DNA from: Pegea sp. RAD2-039 | Lineage: Eukaryota; Chordata; Thaliacea; Salpida; Salpidae | DNA length: 64,000 bases | Assembly: GCA_034620365.1 (NCBI GenBank) | Contig: JAQGEQ010000206.1 | Location: 62,001 to 126,000 of the forward strand | Reading direction: 5' to 3' | In this document: positions 25,501-37,812 of the stretch, piece after piece | Position numbering within the stretch: the first letter of the stretch is position 1 | Layout of the letters: each line of letters starts with the position of its first letter | The notes under the pieces: model-generated | The model's database searches: none | Told to the model about the DNA's origin: nothing | Seen by the model: the letters and a program-made list of their open reading frames with translations, nothing else | Translations under genes and position numbers: made by a program

Positions 25501-27254
25501 ATATTTCCGATGAATTAAATGCTGATGCTTTAGTAAGTAACTTTATGTTGCCAAATGGAAAATTTCAAATTTATTTACAGATAATTCCTGGAAATAGTTT
25601 CGGATTTTTAGATGGCGAACCTGAAATTAAATATGTGGAAATATTTGGATGGCAGATGTAAGTGTTTTATTGTCCTAGTTAATTTATGACATTTTATTGA
25701 CTAAACTCACAAGAGGTAATTCTTCAATAAATTCTTATCTCTAGAAAACACTTTTTTTAGACTACTTTTAAAATAGTTTTATTTGAAGCATTAAATCTTA
25801 CTTTTACTGGAATTGAAATAAATTTTGATGACAATTTCAGTTATTATTTTCACAGGCGACTTTTTGGTTAATTTCTTATTTTTTACAATTTATGATTCGA
25901 TTTCTTCTTACTTCAAATCTATTTGTTCAATTTTCAAAAAATAAAAACTCATAAATTAAAATTTGTTCATTAATTATTAAATGACAAAATTGTTCGCTTC
26001 TTACCAAAGAATTTTTAAAAATCATTTATTTTAAACAAGTTTCAACTCCACCTAACCAAACCTTTATTTATTTACTAATAAATTTCAAGCTATTTGCTTT
26101 CAGTAATTGTTCCAAGTCAACTTTTAAGCTTAAAAATTGAGTAGATGCTTAATGGCATAAAAATATAATTAATTGTATCTTTTGTAGACAAGAGCAACTT
26201 CGAAAGAAGTTAGTTGAAGATCATGATGGAGAGCTTCTTGTTGTGAGTTGAAATGGTCTTCTCAGTTCTTCTTCTTCTTCAAATTTGACTGTTTCCAGGG
26301 TCAAAGTGTGATTTTGGATTTGCAATCAAAGAACTCAAATGAAGGACTTTCTATAAAACAAAGTGAAGAAGATATGAATGAAAGTCATGAAGATCAATTG
26401 CAAGAGGTCTTAAATGATGATGATAATAAAGAAGATCAGATAAAAGAGGTCTTAAATGATGAAGATGAAGATCAATTGCAAGAGGTCTTAAATGATGAAG
26501 ATGAAGATCAGATAAAAGAAGGTCTTAAATGATGAAGATGAAGATCAGATAAAAGAGGTCTTAAATGATGAAGATGAAGATCAGATAAAAGAGGTCTTAA
26601 ATGATGAAGATGAAGAGCAGATAAAAAAGGTCTTAAATGATGAAGATCATTTAGATGAAATATCAAATCCTGATAAAGGACTCAAAACAGACCCTCAAAT
26701 TAAAGAAGCTGAAAACAACGAGATCCAATCCACAGAAACAGATCAAAAAACTCTCTCTGAAGACACATCAACAGACAACAAAAAAGTAAATAAAAAAACG
26801 GAACTAAAAAAGATACAGATAGTCCTCGAAGATAACGAACTACTCAACCAAGTTTCCACAACAACAATCACCAGTGGTGTCCGCTATCTCATATATGTCC
26901 CAGTGATGAGGGTTCCGTCGTTGGTACCAGACACTGCGAACGCCTACCTCGCATTTCGATCTGCTATATTGGCAGGTAATCACCTCAAATTGTTGTTCAA
27001 ATCACTTCCTCTAGGTATCCACAGTGAAAAGATTTAACAGCGAGGAAGACACAAATATCCGATCAGTGATATGTCCTCCGTTATGTGATGGGATCGGGAA
27101 GATGCCTGCAGGAAGGATTGCTTTTCAGATGAAGTCAGCATATGATATATTTGCTTTGGGGCTTAATGAAGTGTCCCAAGAAGTTGAAGATCTTGGTCGC
27201 TTAGCAACCAATCATGTGAAGATGTGTTCGATAAGAGATGGTGATTGGTGCTGA
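22508..27254 (+). CDS. Macro-domain (bacterial-type, ADP-ribose-binding-like) protein with Ser-rich extension and acidic repeat insert
   Basis: Ten exons: 22508-22871, 23053-23139, 23764-23891, 24292-24368, 24755-24807, 25366-25532, 25581-25657, 26188-26242, 26299-26975, 27025-27254; about 637 aa once one surplus base at about 26520 is discounted. Residues 1-240 are Ser-rich and look disordered. The macro fold starts at about 243; exons 6-7 join as NADALIIPGNSFGFLDGE, the nucleotide-binding loop. WQIQEQLRKKLVEDHDGELL and VGQSVIL follow. The second half resumes at about 520 with SGVRYLIYVPVMRVPS, TANAYLAFRSAILAVKRFN, RSVICPPLCDGIGKMPAGRI and AFQMKSAYDIF. Order and motifs match bacterial macro proteins (VSPANSFGFMDGG, MRVP, NAYLAFRA, CPGLGTG...GG.P..RAARQM). 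About 175 acidic residues interrupt the fold between halves. Ten introns show a resident eukaryotic gene. Whether it binds or hydrolyses ADP-ribose is unknown. Confidence 0.85.
26389..26640 (+). repeat. 36-bp coding tandem repeat (12-residue acidic unit), about 7 copies
   Basis: Unit GAT GAA GAT GAA GAT CAG|ATA AAA GAG GTC TTA AAT encodes DEDEDQIKEVLN. Copies vary (DQLQ for DQIK; one 42-nt copy with DDDNKED; one with EEQIKK), and one copy is 37 nt because of an extra A near 26520. Apart from that base, all units keep the reading frame. Confidence 0.92.
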
Positions 27255-30200
27255 AGACTTTTTGATGTCAAAGATAAGATTCTTTATATCCATGGTGATT
27301 TTATACTCTTACCTATATTGAGATTTGCACATTTTAACAAGCTGCTTCAAATCAACTTCTGCCTCTAGACTTTTGATGATTTGCACATCACAGAAGACTT
27401 CATTAGTTTCATAAGTCGCTCATCTTTTCTAAGTCTTAATTGTGCCAAATTATAGAGTCATTTATATAATCCAACTTTCCGTGTCCAAAGTTTTTATCTT
27501 TTAACTTATTTCTGTAAACTTATCGAAAAGTTTCTTATATTTATACTTCCTCTTTTTTATCAAAACTTTTTTTTCCAACTTTCCTTTCCAATGAGGTTGC
27601 TTTTATCACAAAATTACTCAATACAGAAATCTTCAGGCCTTGATTGTTCTAGTTTTAATCAAAAAGGAACTTTAAAATTTAGATATTTCTACAAAAATTC
27701 AAATTTCAAAGTTTTTTTTTCAACATTTTTTTTAGATATGAATTTTATTTAAACAATTAAATTATTTGAGTTATCTGTCACTGACTCACTGAATAAGAGT
27801 CGACTAAAGTTTCAGGAAATTTTTATGTCAGACTCTTTTTTGCTTTTGTTTAATTATTGTCTTGTAAAGATTGAAAACAAGTTTTTACACAAACTACATT
27901 TCATCAACATAATACAAAGACAACTTGTTAACTGCTTCAGGTTATTCAGTAGCAACGGACTTCTTTTTAGGTTCTTCTGTAAGATTTCTACAACATCTCT
28001 TGCACGATGAAATCAATTGTTTTTTCTTCATCTAACATTCTTGTGAAACAAACACGTGACCATCTATATAAATGCTTTGATGAGTTCAATCTTCTGAGCA
28101 CCTTTGACCACAAATCGTCAGGTTTATCTATGAGGCAAGTTTTCTTGGTTTCATTTTGTGGTTTCAGGAGCTTTTGTCAATCAATATTGAATGTTATTAA
28201 ACCTTTTTATGCTTGACTTGAATCTCAAACCAGATTTGCTGCTATTGGTTGCTATTCAATTGAAGAAATCAACCGTTTCAAGCCACTAACCAAACGTTTT
28301 GTCTAATTTGAGGTATTTTCTATTTTCTAATATAATTTTCTAAGCAGTCGTATAAAAGTAATCAGCGCAAAGTTAAGTGAAGAGAAATTCAGTAAAAACT
28401 ACTTTATGATTTAATTTACATTCATCTATTTTGTTCCATTTGAACTAAAAGATACTTTAAATTTTTAAACAAGTCATCAACTGAAACAATTAATTGTTGC
28501 AGTAGTAAAGAGAGTTCAAAAAAAAATTGATATTTTTTAATGTTGTGTTTTTAATTTAAAAATTTTTCAATTTAATTTACAAACCGCTACTTTTTTAACT
28601 GCTACAAAAACAGTTGAAAATATTTGCTCTTTCTTAAGATAAGCTTTAGTCAATCAATACCGTGGCTATAATAAGTAACTTAATTCCAAAATGTTCTCAT
28701 TAGCGAATAACCTAAAGAAAATGATTCTTTTATAAGCCTCAAAGTTACTTATAATTCAGTATTTATCTTTACAATAGTCACGAATGATGTATTTTTCTAG
28801 TTTTTCTAAATATTATGAAAGTATAATTTTATAACCGCATGGTGGCGTAAAACTTCTTTTTTTTAGTTGGTAGTTGTTACGTTTCTGCAGTTAAGCTGCA
28901 ACTTAATAAAAGAATACTATTTATGAAAACAAATTTGATGAAAGCTTGACTATGTCTATTTATCTCTTACATTTTTAATAATATTTTTGTTTATTTAAAT
29001 TATAATTGTCCTGTAAAGCTAAACAAAAGTTTTTGCGGTTTCATCTTCTTGAATACAAACGATTAGTAAAGATTTAAACATTGGGGTCATATATAAAAAA
29101 TAAACAAAATAAACCAACTCATTCTTTAGTTTTCTTTTGTTTAAGATTTGTTTGTTGAAAAAAGTTGGTGTTAATTTATGATTGAATAAAACAAGTTAAT
29201 TATTCTACAGTTTGTATTATAAGTCAATTAAAAGAACAAAAGTCAGAAAAAAAACAATTTTTTAAACTATTGTAAAAAACTTATTCAATTTAGTCTAAAA
29301 ATTTGTTATATGCAAACCATTAAATTTTTTAACATTATAACATATCACGATTTAGTTTGATTAAAATAAAATTCTTTGATTTTATTAAACTTTTAAAACT
29401 ATTTTACAAATATAAATGATTTTAGAAACAAAATTTTACATTTTACTAAATTAGAAACTTTTTACAAAACTTATTTCTGATTTATATTTAATTATTGAAG
29501 AAAATAAATATTTGAAATCGTTTAAAGTCAACTTACTATAAAAACGTGACTTTCATTTAATAAAAAAATAAATGAAAATTGATTTTTATTCAAAAATATC
29601 TTTATGTTTTTAAATCATATATAAAAAAAAACTAACAATGTAAATACATTTAATTAATTCAGCAGAAATAATAAATAAGTTCAACTAGAAAAGTGAAATT
29701 TTTGAAATAATTAGCAAATAATAACTTTGACTTGATATGTTTGAAATAGAGGTATTTTGCAAATTAAAAATTCTTACTTTTTTGTATTCAATGAAAAAAG
29801 ATTTGATAAATAATATTTAATCTATTTAAAATTTGTGTGAAAAATTTTGTTCAATAAAATAAATACTTCTTTTTGTAAAGAAGGTTGAAGTTAGTTTTAT
29901 GACTTGAAAATGTATTTATTCTAAATTGGACAGAATAATTTTGAATACAATTTGATTGTTTATAAATTCACGATGAGAATAAAAAGAAAAAAACATCAAC
30001 CCAAAATTGAAGTTTAAAATCAACTTCTTTTTATTGATCATAGTGCAAAATAGCTATAAAAGAACTTATTTCTTCAACAGACTTTTTAATAAAACTCTTT
30101 TCATTATCTTTATGGTTACAAAACTTTAATATATTTTATTTGATTTTCATTAAAAGTTATCTTATGAATTTTTTTCTGTCAAAAATAAAACAAAAATAAT

Positions 30201-33200
30201 TTCTGTACAAAAATATATTCTTATTAAAAGCTTATGTTATAAATATGATAAAGTAATTTAAATCATTTTGAAAGCATAAAAGTATTTTCCTCTTTTAATA
30301 AGCCAATTAAGTTTACTTGATTATTTTAAAAACAAAAAGTTTGATAAAATTTCCCGTTTTCTAAATAAGGTAATATAATTAAACATTAAACAAACTTTGG
30401 GCATTAGTAAAAATAAAACTTTAAACGGATTTTTATAATTTGTTATTTTATAAACTATAGTGGAAATTATTTGGAAAGCAAAGAATGAAAATACATTTTT
30501 ACCAAAGAAATAGTTTGCAACCGAAATAAGAATATTTCCACTTAAATAGAAATTCAATTGGTGACAAACGAACTAGGCACGAATTTGCTTCAATTATTTC
30601 CGGGTATTTTAACAAGCTTCAAATGGTTGTATTAAATTCAAAGAATTGTTCAAATACAATAAAACCACTGAATCAACAAAACTACTTTTTTTTTGTATTT
30701 AAGAAAGAATCTAATCAAAGATTATCTTAAGATATAATAGTTTGTTTCAATAATCTCTAATTTTTTCAGATCAACATTACTTATCATTTTATGGATTTGT
30801 GATTTTTTCCAAATTCAAATCATTAAAATACAAAGAAAAACTTATAGAGTTACAAAATGAAATCAAACTTTTTAAATAACATTTTATATTTATTCTTTTT
30901 GTGTCTTTAACTAAACAAAGTTTTAACTTCTTTTTTTTGTAATAAGAATTTGAAAAATGTTTTTAAAGTTTTGAATAAAGTTTTTTTGAAATTTATCTAA
31001 AACATGTTTCTAACAGTAAAAGTCGATATTTAGAAATTTAGAGAAATTATCAACCGTTTTCTGTTTTAAGGAACATTAAACAAGATATATTCCAGTTATT
31101 TTAGATTATATATTTTCATATTTATTCGATTAACTTCATTTTTAACAATTTTGAAATTATTTATAACCCAAGGCCATTAAAAATAGAATAATTTCAGAAT
31201 AAATCAGGTTATAATCCAAAGTTAACTTAAACATTTTGTGTCATTATTACTTCTACGTTCAATTACTGTTCATAGACTTCAATGAAAGCAAGTATTCACG
31301 AAAGAAATAACAACAGAAGGCGAAGAACAAGGATTGAATCGTTATTTTCTTTTTGACATTCTGAGATAGTACGTAAAAGCCACAACCTGATCATATTTTC
31401 AGATGGATGTAATATATACAACTGTGGGTGACCTTGGGACCTTTATCTTTCTGGTGTTTCCTTATTTTATCTCAGCATCGGATTTAGCTTGGCTGTAAAA
31501 AGATGTTGATATACTATGAATGGTTTTTCTCCATGCTGTATGATCTGTTGCAATATTTACTTTGTAATGAAATTAGATTTGCTTTATTAGTTAATAAGAC
31601 TAATCAAAGCTTGAAGTTATAAATATTTATCTAAATTAATATACAATATTAAGTCTTATATATGTATTTTGTTGATATATTAAAGATCATGAAAAAGCTG
31701 ATGTCAATTTGGAATATTTTCAACTTGTTACTTGTAAACCAAACATGTTAACTTTATTGATTTTTCTTTACGCCAATTTGGACTTTAATTTCTATTTGAC
31801 AAAATCTTGAACAAGTTAATTGAAGAAAGAGCAGAGATAGAATGAAAACACTTTACTCAATAAGTTTTATCATGTTTTTAATTAAGCTCAATTAAATGTT
31901 TTATAGAATTATTAAAATACATGCTCATAAGTTCTTTGAGCGATTAATTGACATTTTAAGTAGCAGTTTAAGAATCTAATTCTAAATTAGATTAAGTTTT
32001 TGCAAAATGAAAGCTAAAACATACTCAATTGACTTAAAATTAAAGTAAGAAATCCTTTTTAAGGAACTAGTGATATAACTTCATTTCGTCATGCGTCACT
32101 GATTTTTGATTTAAATTTTTCTGATTTATTTCAGTCTGTAAAAGTATATTTTCCTTTAATTCTTTTTAAACTCATAAAAATATATTTTTGATTAAGCAAT
32201 AATAACTTTTTTAAAGTAGAAATCATTTTTCAAATTTTTTCCAATTCAAACTACTCTTAGAGCAAGAGCATAGTGAGTTTGAAAGAGGTACAAGTAGTTT
32301 AAAAAACACTGCAGGTAAATCTGAATTATATTTCAATGTTTAATTTTGATCTTCTAAAAGATTGATGAAGAAATAGCTTTTATTTATCTAAAATGAAAAT
32401 AAATATTTTTAATTGCAAATATTTATTAATTAAAGAAATTAAAAATGATTGCAAAACTATTCAAAAGTTGTTTGTTAATTAAAACAAAGTTAATTCATAA
32501 ATTAATAGGATAATAGACAATTAGAAAATTTTTAAAGTATTGTTCAAAAGCTTTTAATGACGCTTTTTAGCTTTGGCGTGTAACCTTAATAATTATGACA
32601 ATTTCCGTTTTGGTCATATGAATAAAATTACATCTTATAGTTAGTTTGACATTTTGTAAGAATCTACAGAACACTTATAAGTCAAAACTAAATTTGTAAT
32701 GAAATTTAAAGTTTAAAATGAAAATATCAGAATATTATTTCCATTTCAAATCTTTAATCATATTTTTACTTTTAGACATCTAGGTATTCTGGTCATAACC
32801 ACCAACCTACACACTATTAAATTGTAATTGAATACAAAATTATGTTTCAAACATTTATGGAGTCAAAATTATTAGTTTTTAAATAAATAAATTGGTTCAC
32901 TTATGATTAAAAAAAGTTGATTCTTTTTACTGTAACAGTTTTAACATATTTGTGGTTTTATCAAAAAGCAACTTGTTGAATTGGTTGTGTTGGAAACAGT
33001 AAAAATCCTGGGTATAAGTCAAGTGACTTCTTCGTGTTTCAACTGTCATTATCAGACTAATGTGGTTTTAGATTGAAATATAGTTTGAAATTGATTAAAT
33101 TAGTGAATTTTATTCATAATTACATTAATTAATTAAATAGATTTATATCACAAAACAACTAAACAGTTTTTACTTTAAAAGCAACATTTGAAATAATTTA

Positions 33201-35766
33201 TTAAATAAAACTTTCTTTAAAACTGTGGATTTCTTTGAAGAAGTTCATATTTCCTTATTAGTGATGGATTACATATTTTTTTACTTTTTATCGAAATATT
33301 TTGATAGAAAGATAACTTATTACTTGAAATTTATTATTCTAAATATTTTTTTTATGAAAAAATAGGCAACTATATCTAAAAAAACAAAAACTTTTTAGAA
33401 TTTCTGCTACACTTTAGTTTATCTACGTTATCCACTACCCTTTTTGATTTTATTGGTTTTTAGTTAAGTTTAAAATCGATCTTTGACTTTAAATTACCAA
33501 CTCGAAAGGCTAAAGTCAACTAGATAAAAACAACTTTCTGTATAAGTTACTTTAAAAACAAATGAAAAACAAAAAAATGTTTAAATTAATCGTTTAAATC
33601 TTTCAGAATATTTCTAAATAATATAATTTTGATGTTAAATTTTTAGTATTATGAAATATTTTGTATTTTAATTTTGAATGAAAAACTAAAATATCTAATA
33701 AATCTTTTAAAAATCTTTTATATTTTTATTGAATATTTTTATATATTTTTTTAAATAAAAATATATATAACTTTGATTTATTAAATAAATTTGTCAGAAG
33801 TTTTAATTTAATCACAAATGTTGCCTCACTTTGATGTGATGTAAATTAAAAGCAGCTTAAAAATGAATTTATTACCTGTTTGGGCTTGTCTGACCAGTAA
33901 ATGGAATTATTTACCAATTCAATTCTTATATCTTATTTAACGTCAGCAGTAATTTTTTTAATTTTGGGTTTTTATTGAAAAAATTAAATGAAAAAGTTTT
34001 TTATTTAAAAATAAACGTATCTTCATATTATCATGATATCAATCTTATAAATACAACTTAAACATTAAAAAAAATTTAAATTATCAAATTTAATGTTTGT
34101 TTAATGATGTTATATATAAAATTTTTCAAATTTTTAGCAAAATAGTTCCTCTTTTAGCTGTTCATAACCTCTTATAAATCCAAGAAGTAGGTAGGTAGAA
34201 TTATTACAACAAATTTGTAATTATATTTTTAAACAATTTTATATATCATAAGTTTTCATCGAATACTTTTCAACATTTTCATTGATGATAAAATATGAGT
34301 GTTTTTAGGAACATTTTTTTCTAGCTACACAAAATCTGTTTGATTTTTAGAAACAGCCACGTGTAAAGTAAAGAGAATTGACTCACAGCAACTTAAATGC
34401 AAATACTTTTATGATGACTCTGTTGAAATATTTTTCCATTTTAAAGTAATCTTATTCTTCTTAGAAAAAATCTGTAGTATAAACAATCTGAAATTTATAA
34501 ATTTTCAACACTAAACTTTGAAAGAAAACGTTTTTATTGATAAACCACATGATGAAACCAGATGAAACCACTTGAAGTTTTCCAGACTTTTTATCAAATA
34601 ATTAAGTTTAAAACTACAAGAAAAGCAAATGAAAAAAGACTTTTAATCAAATATGATGAATTTATTAGTCTTACAACATATTTAAAAATGAGTAAAATAT
34701 CTTTCATCTAATCATAAATCCTAAAGAAAAGTATTAATGAAAAACTTTATGAAAATCTATTTTATATTTATTCAATTGCTGAACAGATTTTTTAGTGGTT
34801 CTTTTAGTAATAAAACTTTTAAGAGATTTGTAAATTCATTTTTCTCTTCTTTAAGCGACATATAAACCTCAAATGCAGCAATGTTGGTATTCAATATGAG
34901 TAAATTTGTCACATCATTATTACACTTTTATAAAATTGATTTTATCATGATGTTACTATTTTTAACTTTCTTTGAACATCAAAATACTTTTATTTTTAAA
35001 AACATTCGTGTTTTAAAAGATTCTAGTTTTTAATCAAAGTACCGATATTTCTATTTTGCATAAAAAGCTTTCTGCTTTTGGTTAAAAATAAAACTTCCAT
35101 TCCTTCCTTAGTTATAAATTTTGTTTTATTGAAATAAATGATATCTCAAAATATTCAAATTTCTAATTCTATATATTCAGTAAAAAGTTTCATCAAAAGT
35201 TTATATTTTTACATATCTATAGAATCAAATTTTTAACAAACTGAAAACAATTGAACTTATTCAATTGACATCATGCTTTGTGATGGATTTTATTCTAAAT
35301 TATTGACTTCAAAATTTCAGTTAACTGAATAACAATTTGACTTCAATTTGCAATTACTGGAGTATTAATCACTAAATAACATTTCAACAACTATTGCCTT
35401 TATATCAACTTCTATGCTATTGTGGTAAATATTACCTTGACCAAATAATGAGGTTAAATCAATAAAAGTAGGATATAACAAACAGCATAACTGAAAATTA
35501 GTAATTATCCAAGCGTAAAAATTGAGTAGCAAATAAAGCAGTTTTAAGCCCACATTTCTTTCATGAAGCTTTTGGTAATAAATTATTGAAAGGTTTTATA
35601 CAGTGGCGTAAGTTAAAGCTGACACAGCTTATAGTTCTAACAAAAGCCTTATCTCGGTACATTAATTGTAGAACTATTATTGAAAAAAGCCATTTTCTCA
35701 ATCTACAATCTTTTTAGTTAAATATTAAATAACAAATAGTTGTGTGGTGAGATTGCTAGTTTGGTA
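27255..35766. other. Large gene-poor region
   Basis: About 8.5 kb of AT-rich DNA. Short ORFs at 27825-28010, 28007-28216, 30321-30557 and 35365-35553 have no homology, no good splice context and AT-driven composition, and I do not count them as genes. No RNA gene, CRISPR or structured repeat was seen. Confidence 0.4.
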
Positions 35767-36087
35767 TCACGTGATTTGAACTGAAATGTGTATAAGATGT
35801 CTGTTACATCGATTTATTAAAGGCTTCAACTGCTTTTTATTCATCAAAAACATCTTTTAAATGCTTCAAATTAACAACTGAACTCACTATATAAGTGGGT
35901 TGTAAGTTTGAATTAGCATATTTGTGATATCGAATGTTCAAATTTTCTTCTTTTAACTAAAGATTCAGAATTATTTTAGTATAAATAGGAAACTGCTCAA
36001 AGAAAACAAGTTACGTCACAACTAGGAAGTTCTTTCGGCCGAGAAAGCGAAGCTTCTAATCTCACGAACAAAATACCAGTCACGTGA
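35767..36087. promoter_or_regulatory. Candidate regulatory cluster: two TCACGTGA palindromes and a CRE-like site
   Basis: The 8-bp palindrome TCACGTGA (E-box type, bound by bHLH-ZIP factors such as MITF/TFE, USF, MAX) occurs at 35767-35774 and 36080-36087, 313 bp apart. TTACGTCA (CRE/ATF-like) lies at 36011-36018 and a GC-rich near-palindrome (CTTTCGGCCGAGAAAG) at about 36032-36047. The cluster is slightly GC-richer than the flanks. Function is inferred from motif clustering only. Confidence 0.25.
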
Positions 36088-37812
36088 TCAAATAGTTTTA
36101 AGAATAATTTATTTAAAGTTTAAAAGAAACATATTGTCAACACTACAATGAGAAAGATTTTTTAAACATCGTATCTTCTTCAAATGTTTCTACATTTTGT
36201 CAATTGCTAACTACCAAAAGGATTAAATCGAATAGAAGAATTTCAGCTGAAATTGAAATGTCTAGGTTTGGGGTAAAACATTTAAACATGCCACGACTAA
36301 TTGTCAAACTCATATTTCATTGTCACAATGAAATGAAGAAGAATTTGTTCAAAAACAAAAGTGCGCAGAGGTGATTCCCCGGTTCAAAACTGGTTTGCTT
36401 CAAGCACTGTTTAAAGAATTTATTTGCAAGTGAGAAAAAGCAAAAAATAAACTGTATAAGATGAATAGATGACGTGACAAGGAAAAAGTTATTTTGAAAA
36501 TGAAATTTATGGAGGGAGCTTTATGATGAAGATTTTAATTGATTATGTTATGATCAACGAAAGAACGAAAGATAAAAACATGAAATATGGGTTGGGGACT
36601 TGATTGCTGTTAAATAAAAAGAAATCGGAAAAAAAACGATAAAAAATTTGTTTCTGTATTAAAAAGAAAAGTCAATTTTATCAGTCAAAAATTTATCATT
36701 TCAAAATACAATAAACTAATCAATTGCGAAAAAAAGAAATATAGAAACAAAGTTTTCGATTTCATTAACAGCAGTTTCATTCTAATATTAAAAGACTTAA
36801 GTAGATTTGATCAGAGATCAGATAATCCTTTTTGTAGAGATCATAGACAAATTGAAATGGTTCTTAAGACATAGAAACCTAATAAAAAAGTACAGAATAT
36901 TTTCATGTTTTAAAAATAAATTGACATCATTTACTCGTTGGTGTTATTACTCATAAAAGTTGAAAAATATTGAAGATTCAATTTATCAGAAGTTTTACTT
37001 AAATACCAGCTTACAACATTAGACAGTATTTATATAAACACAGTTTATAATCTAAATAGCTTTAGGCTACAGTTTCTTATTGAGATGCAACAAGAACTGG
37101 AGATATTAACATTTTTCTAAATGTGGTTAGATTAAATTCTGCCAGCCTATTGTGGACAGAATAAATTTATTTAATTCAAAACTGTAAACTAATTGTGAAT
37201 ATTCCTCAAATGAAGTTGAAAGAATTTAACGAATGTGAAAAGAATGAAACTACTAAGTTTAAATTGCACATCAAAGAAAAATAAAACATCGAATAAATGC
37301 AGGTAGTAGACAGACCGGTTTCTATTTGGTTTAGTTATGTAAGTAACAAGAAACAGATAGGATGATGAGTAGAAGGTACATAAATGAATAATAGAAAGTT
37401 TTGAAAAGAAAACTAACTGATGTTTTGAGTGAAAAAAATAAATTTATTCAACAATCAAACCTGCAAGTTGAATAAGATAACACCAAGAAAAAAAGAAAAT
37501 CACAAAATGTAAAGAAATTGTGAATGTAAAGGAGGCTGCTGCGAAGATGGAGTCAAAATAAACTACACAAAATAAATACTATTAGAGTAAGGGTTAGGTT
37601 AGCCTCAACTGTTGTTTAATAAGTCTGGAAGGTTTCATTATGTCAACTAAAATCCTTTTGTAATCAAAAAGAAATACATATTTGTATTTACATCAAATTG
37701 ATTATTATTGATAGAGTGATGGGTAAACATCAAATTGAAAGGTAACAGTGCTGACTAACAGTTTAATAGAAAACTCTGTGACAGCATGCAAATGAAGAAG
37801 TAAATATGCCTG
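36088..37812. other. PICALM downstream region
   Basis: Non-coding AT-rich DNA, partly likely PICALM 3'UTR. A tRNA T-arm-like CCGGTTCAAAACTGG at about 36379-36393 has no matching A box or cloverleaf. Confidence 0.3.

Noticed and set aside
27825..28216. Two overlapping plus-strand ORFs of 61 and 69 aa
   Set aside because: Composition is typical of random AT-rich frames; no family resemblance and no splice context.
35601..35640. CAGTGGCGTA, resembling transposon terminal repeats
   Set aside because: No inverted partner or target-site duplication found within reach; a similar GGTGGCGTAA near 28842 is not in a matching configuration.
36355..36420. tRNA T-arm-like CCGGTTCAAAACTGG
   Set aside because: No A box upstream and no cloverleaf can be drawn; not enough to call a tRNA or SINE.
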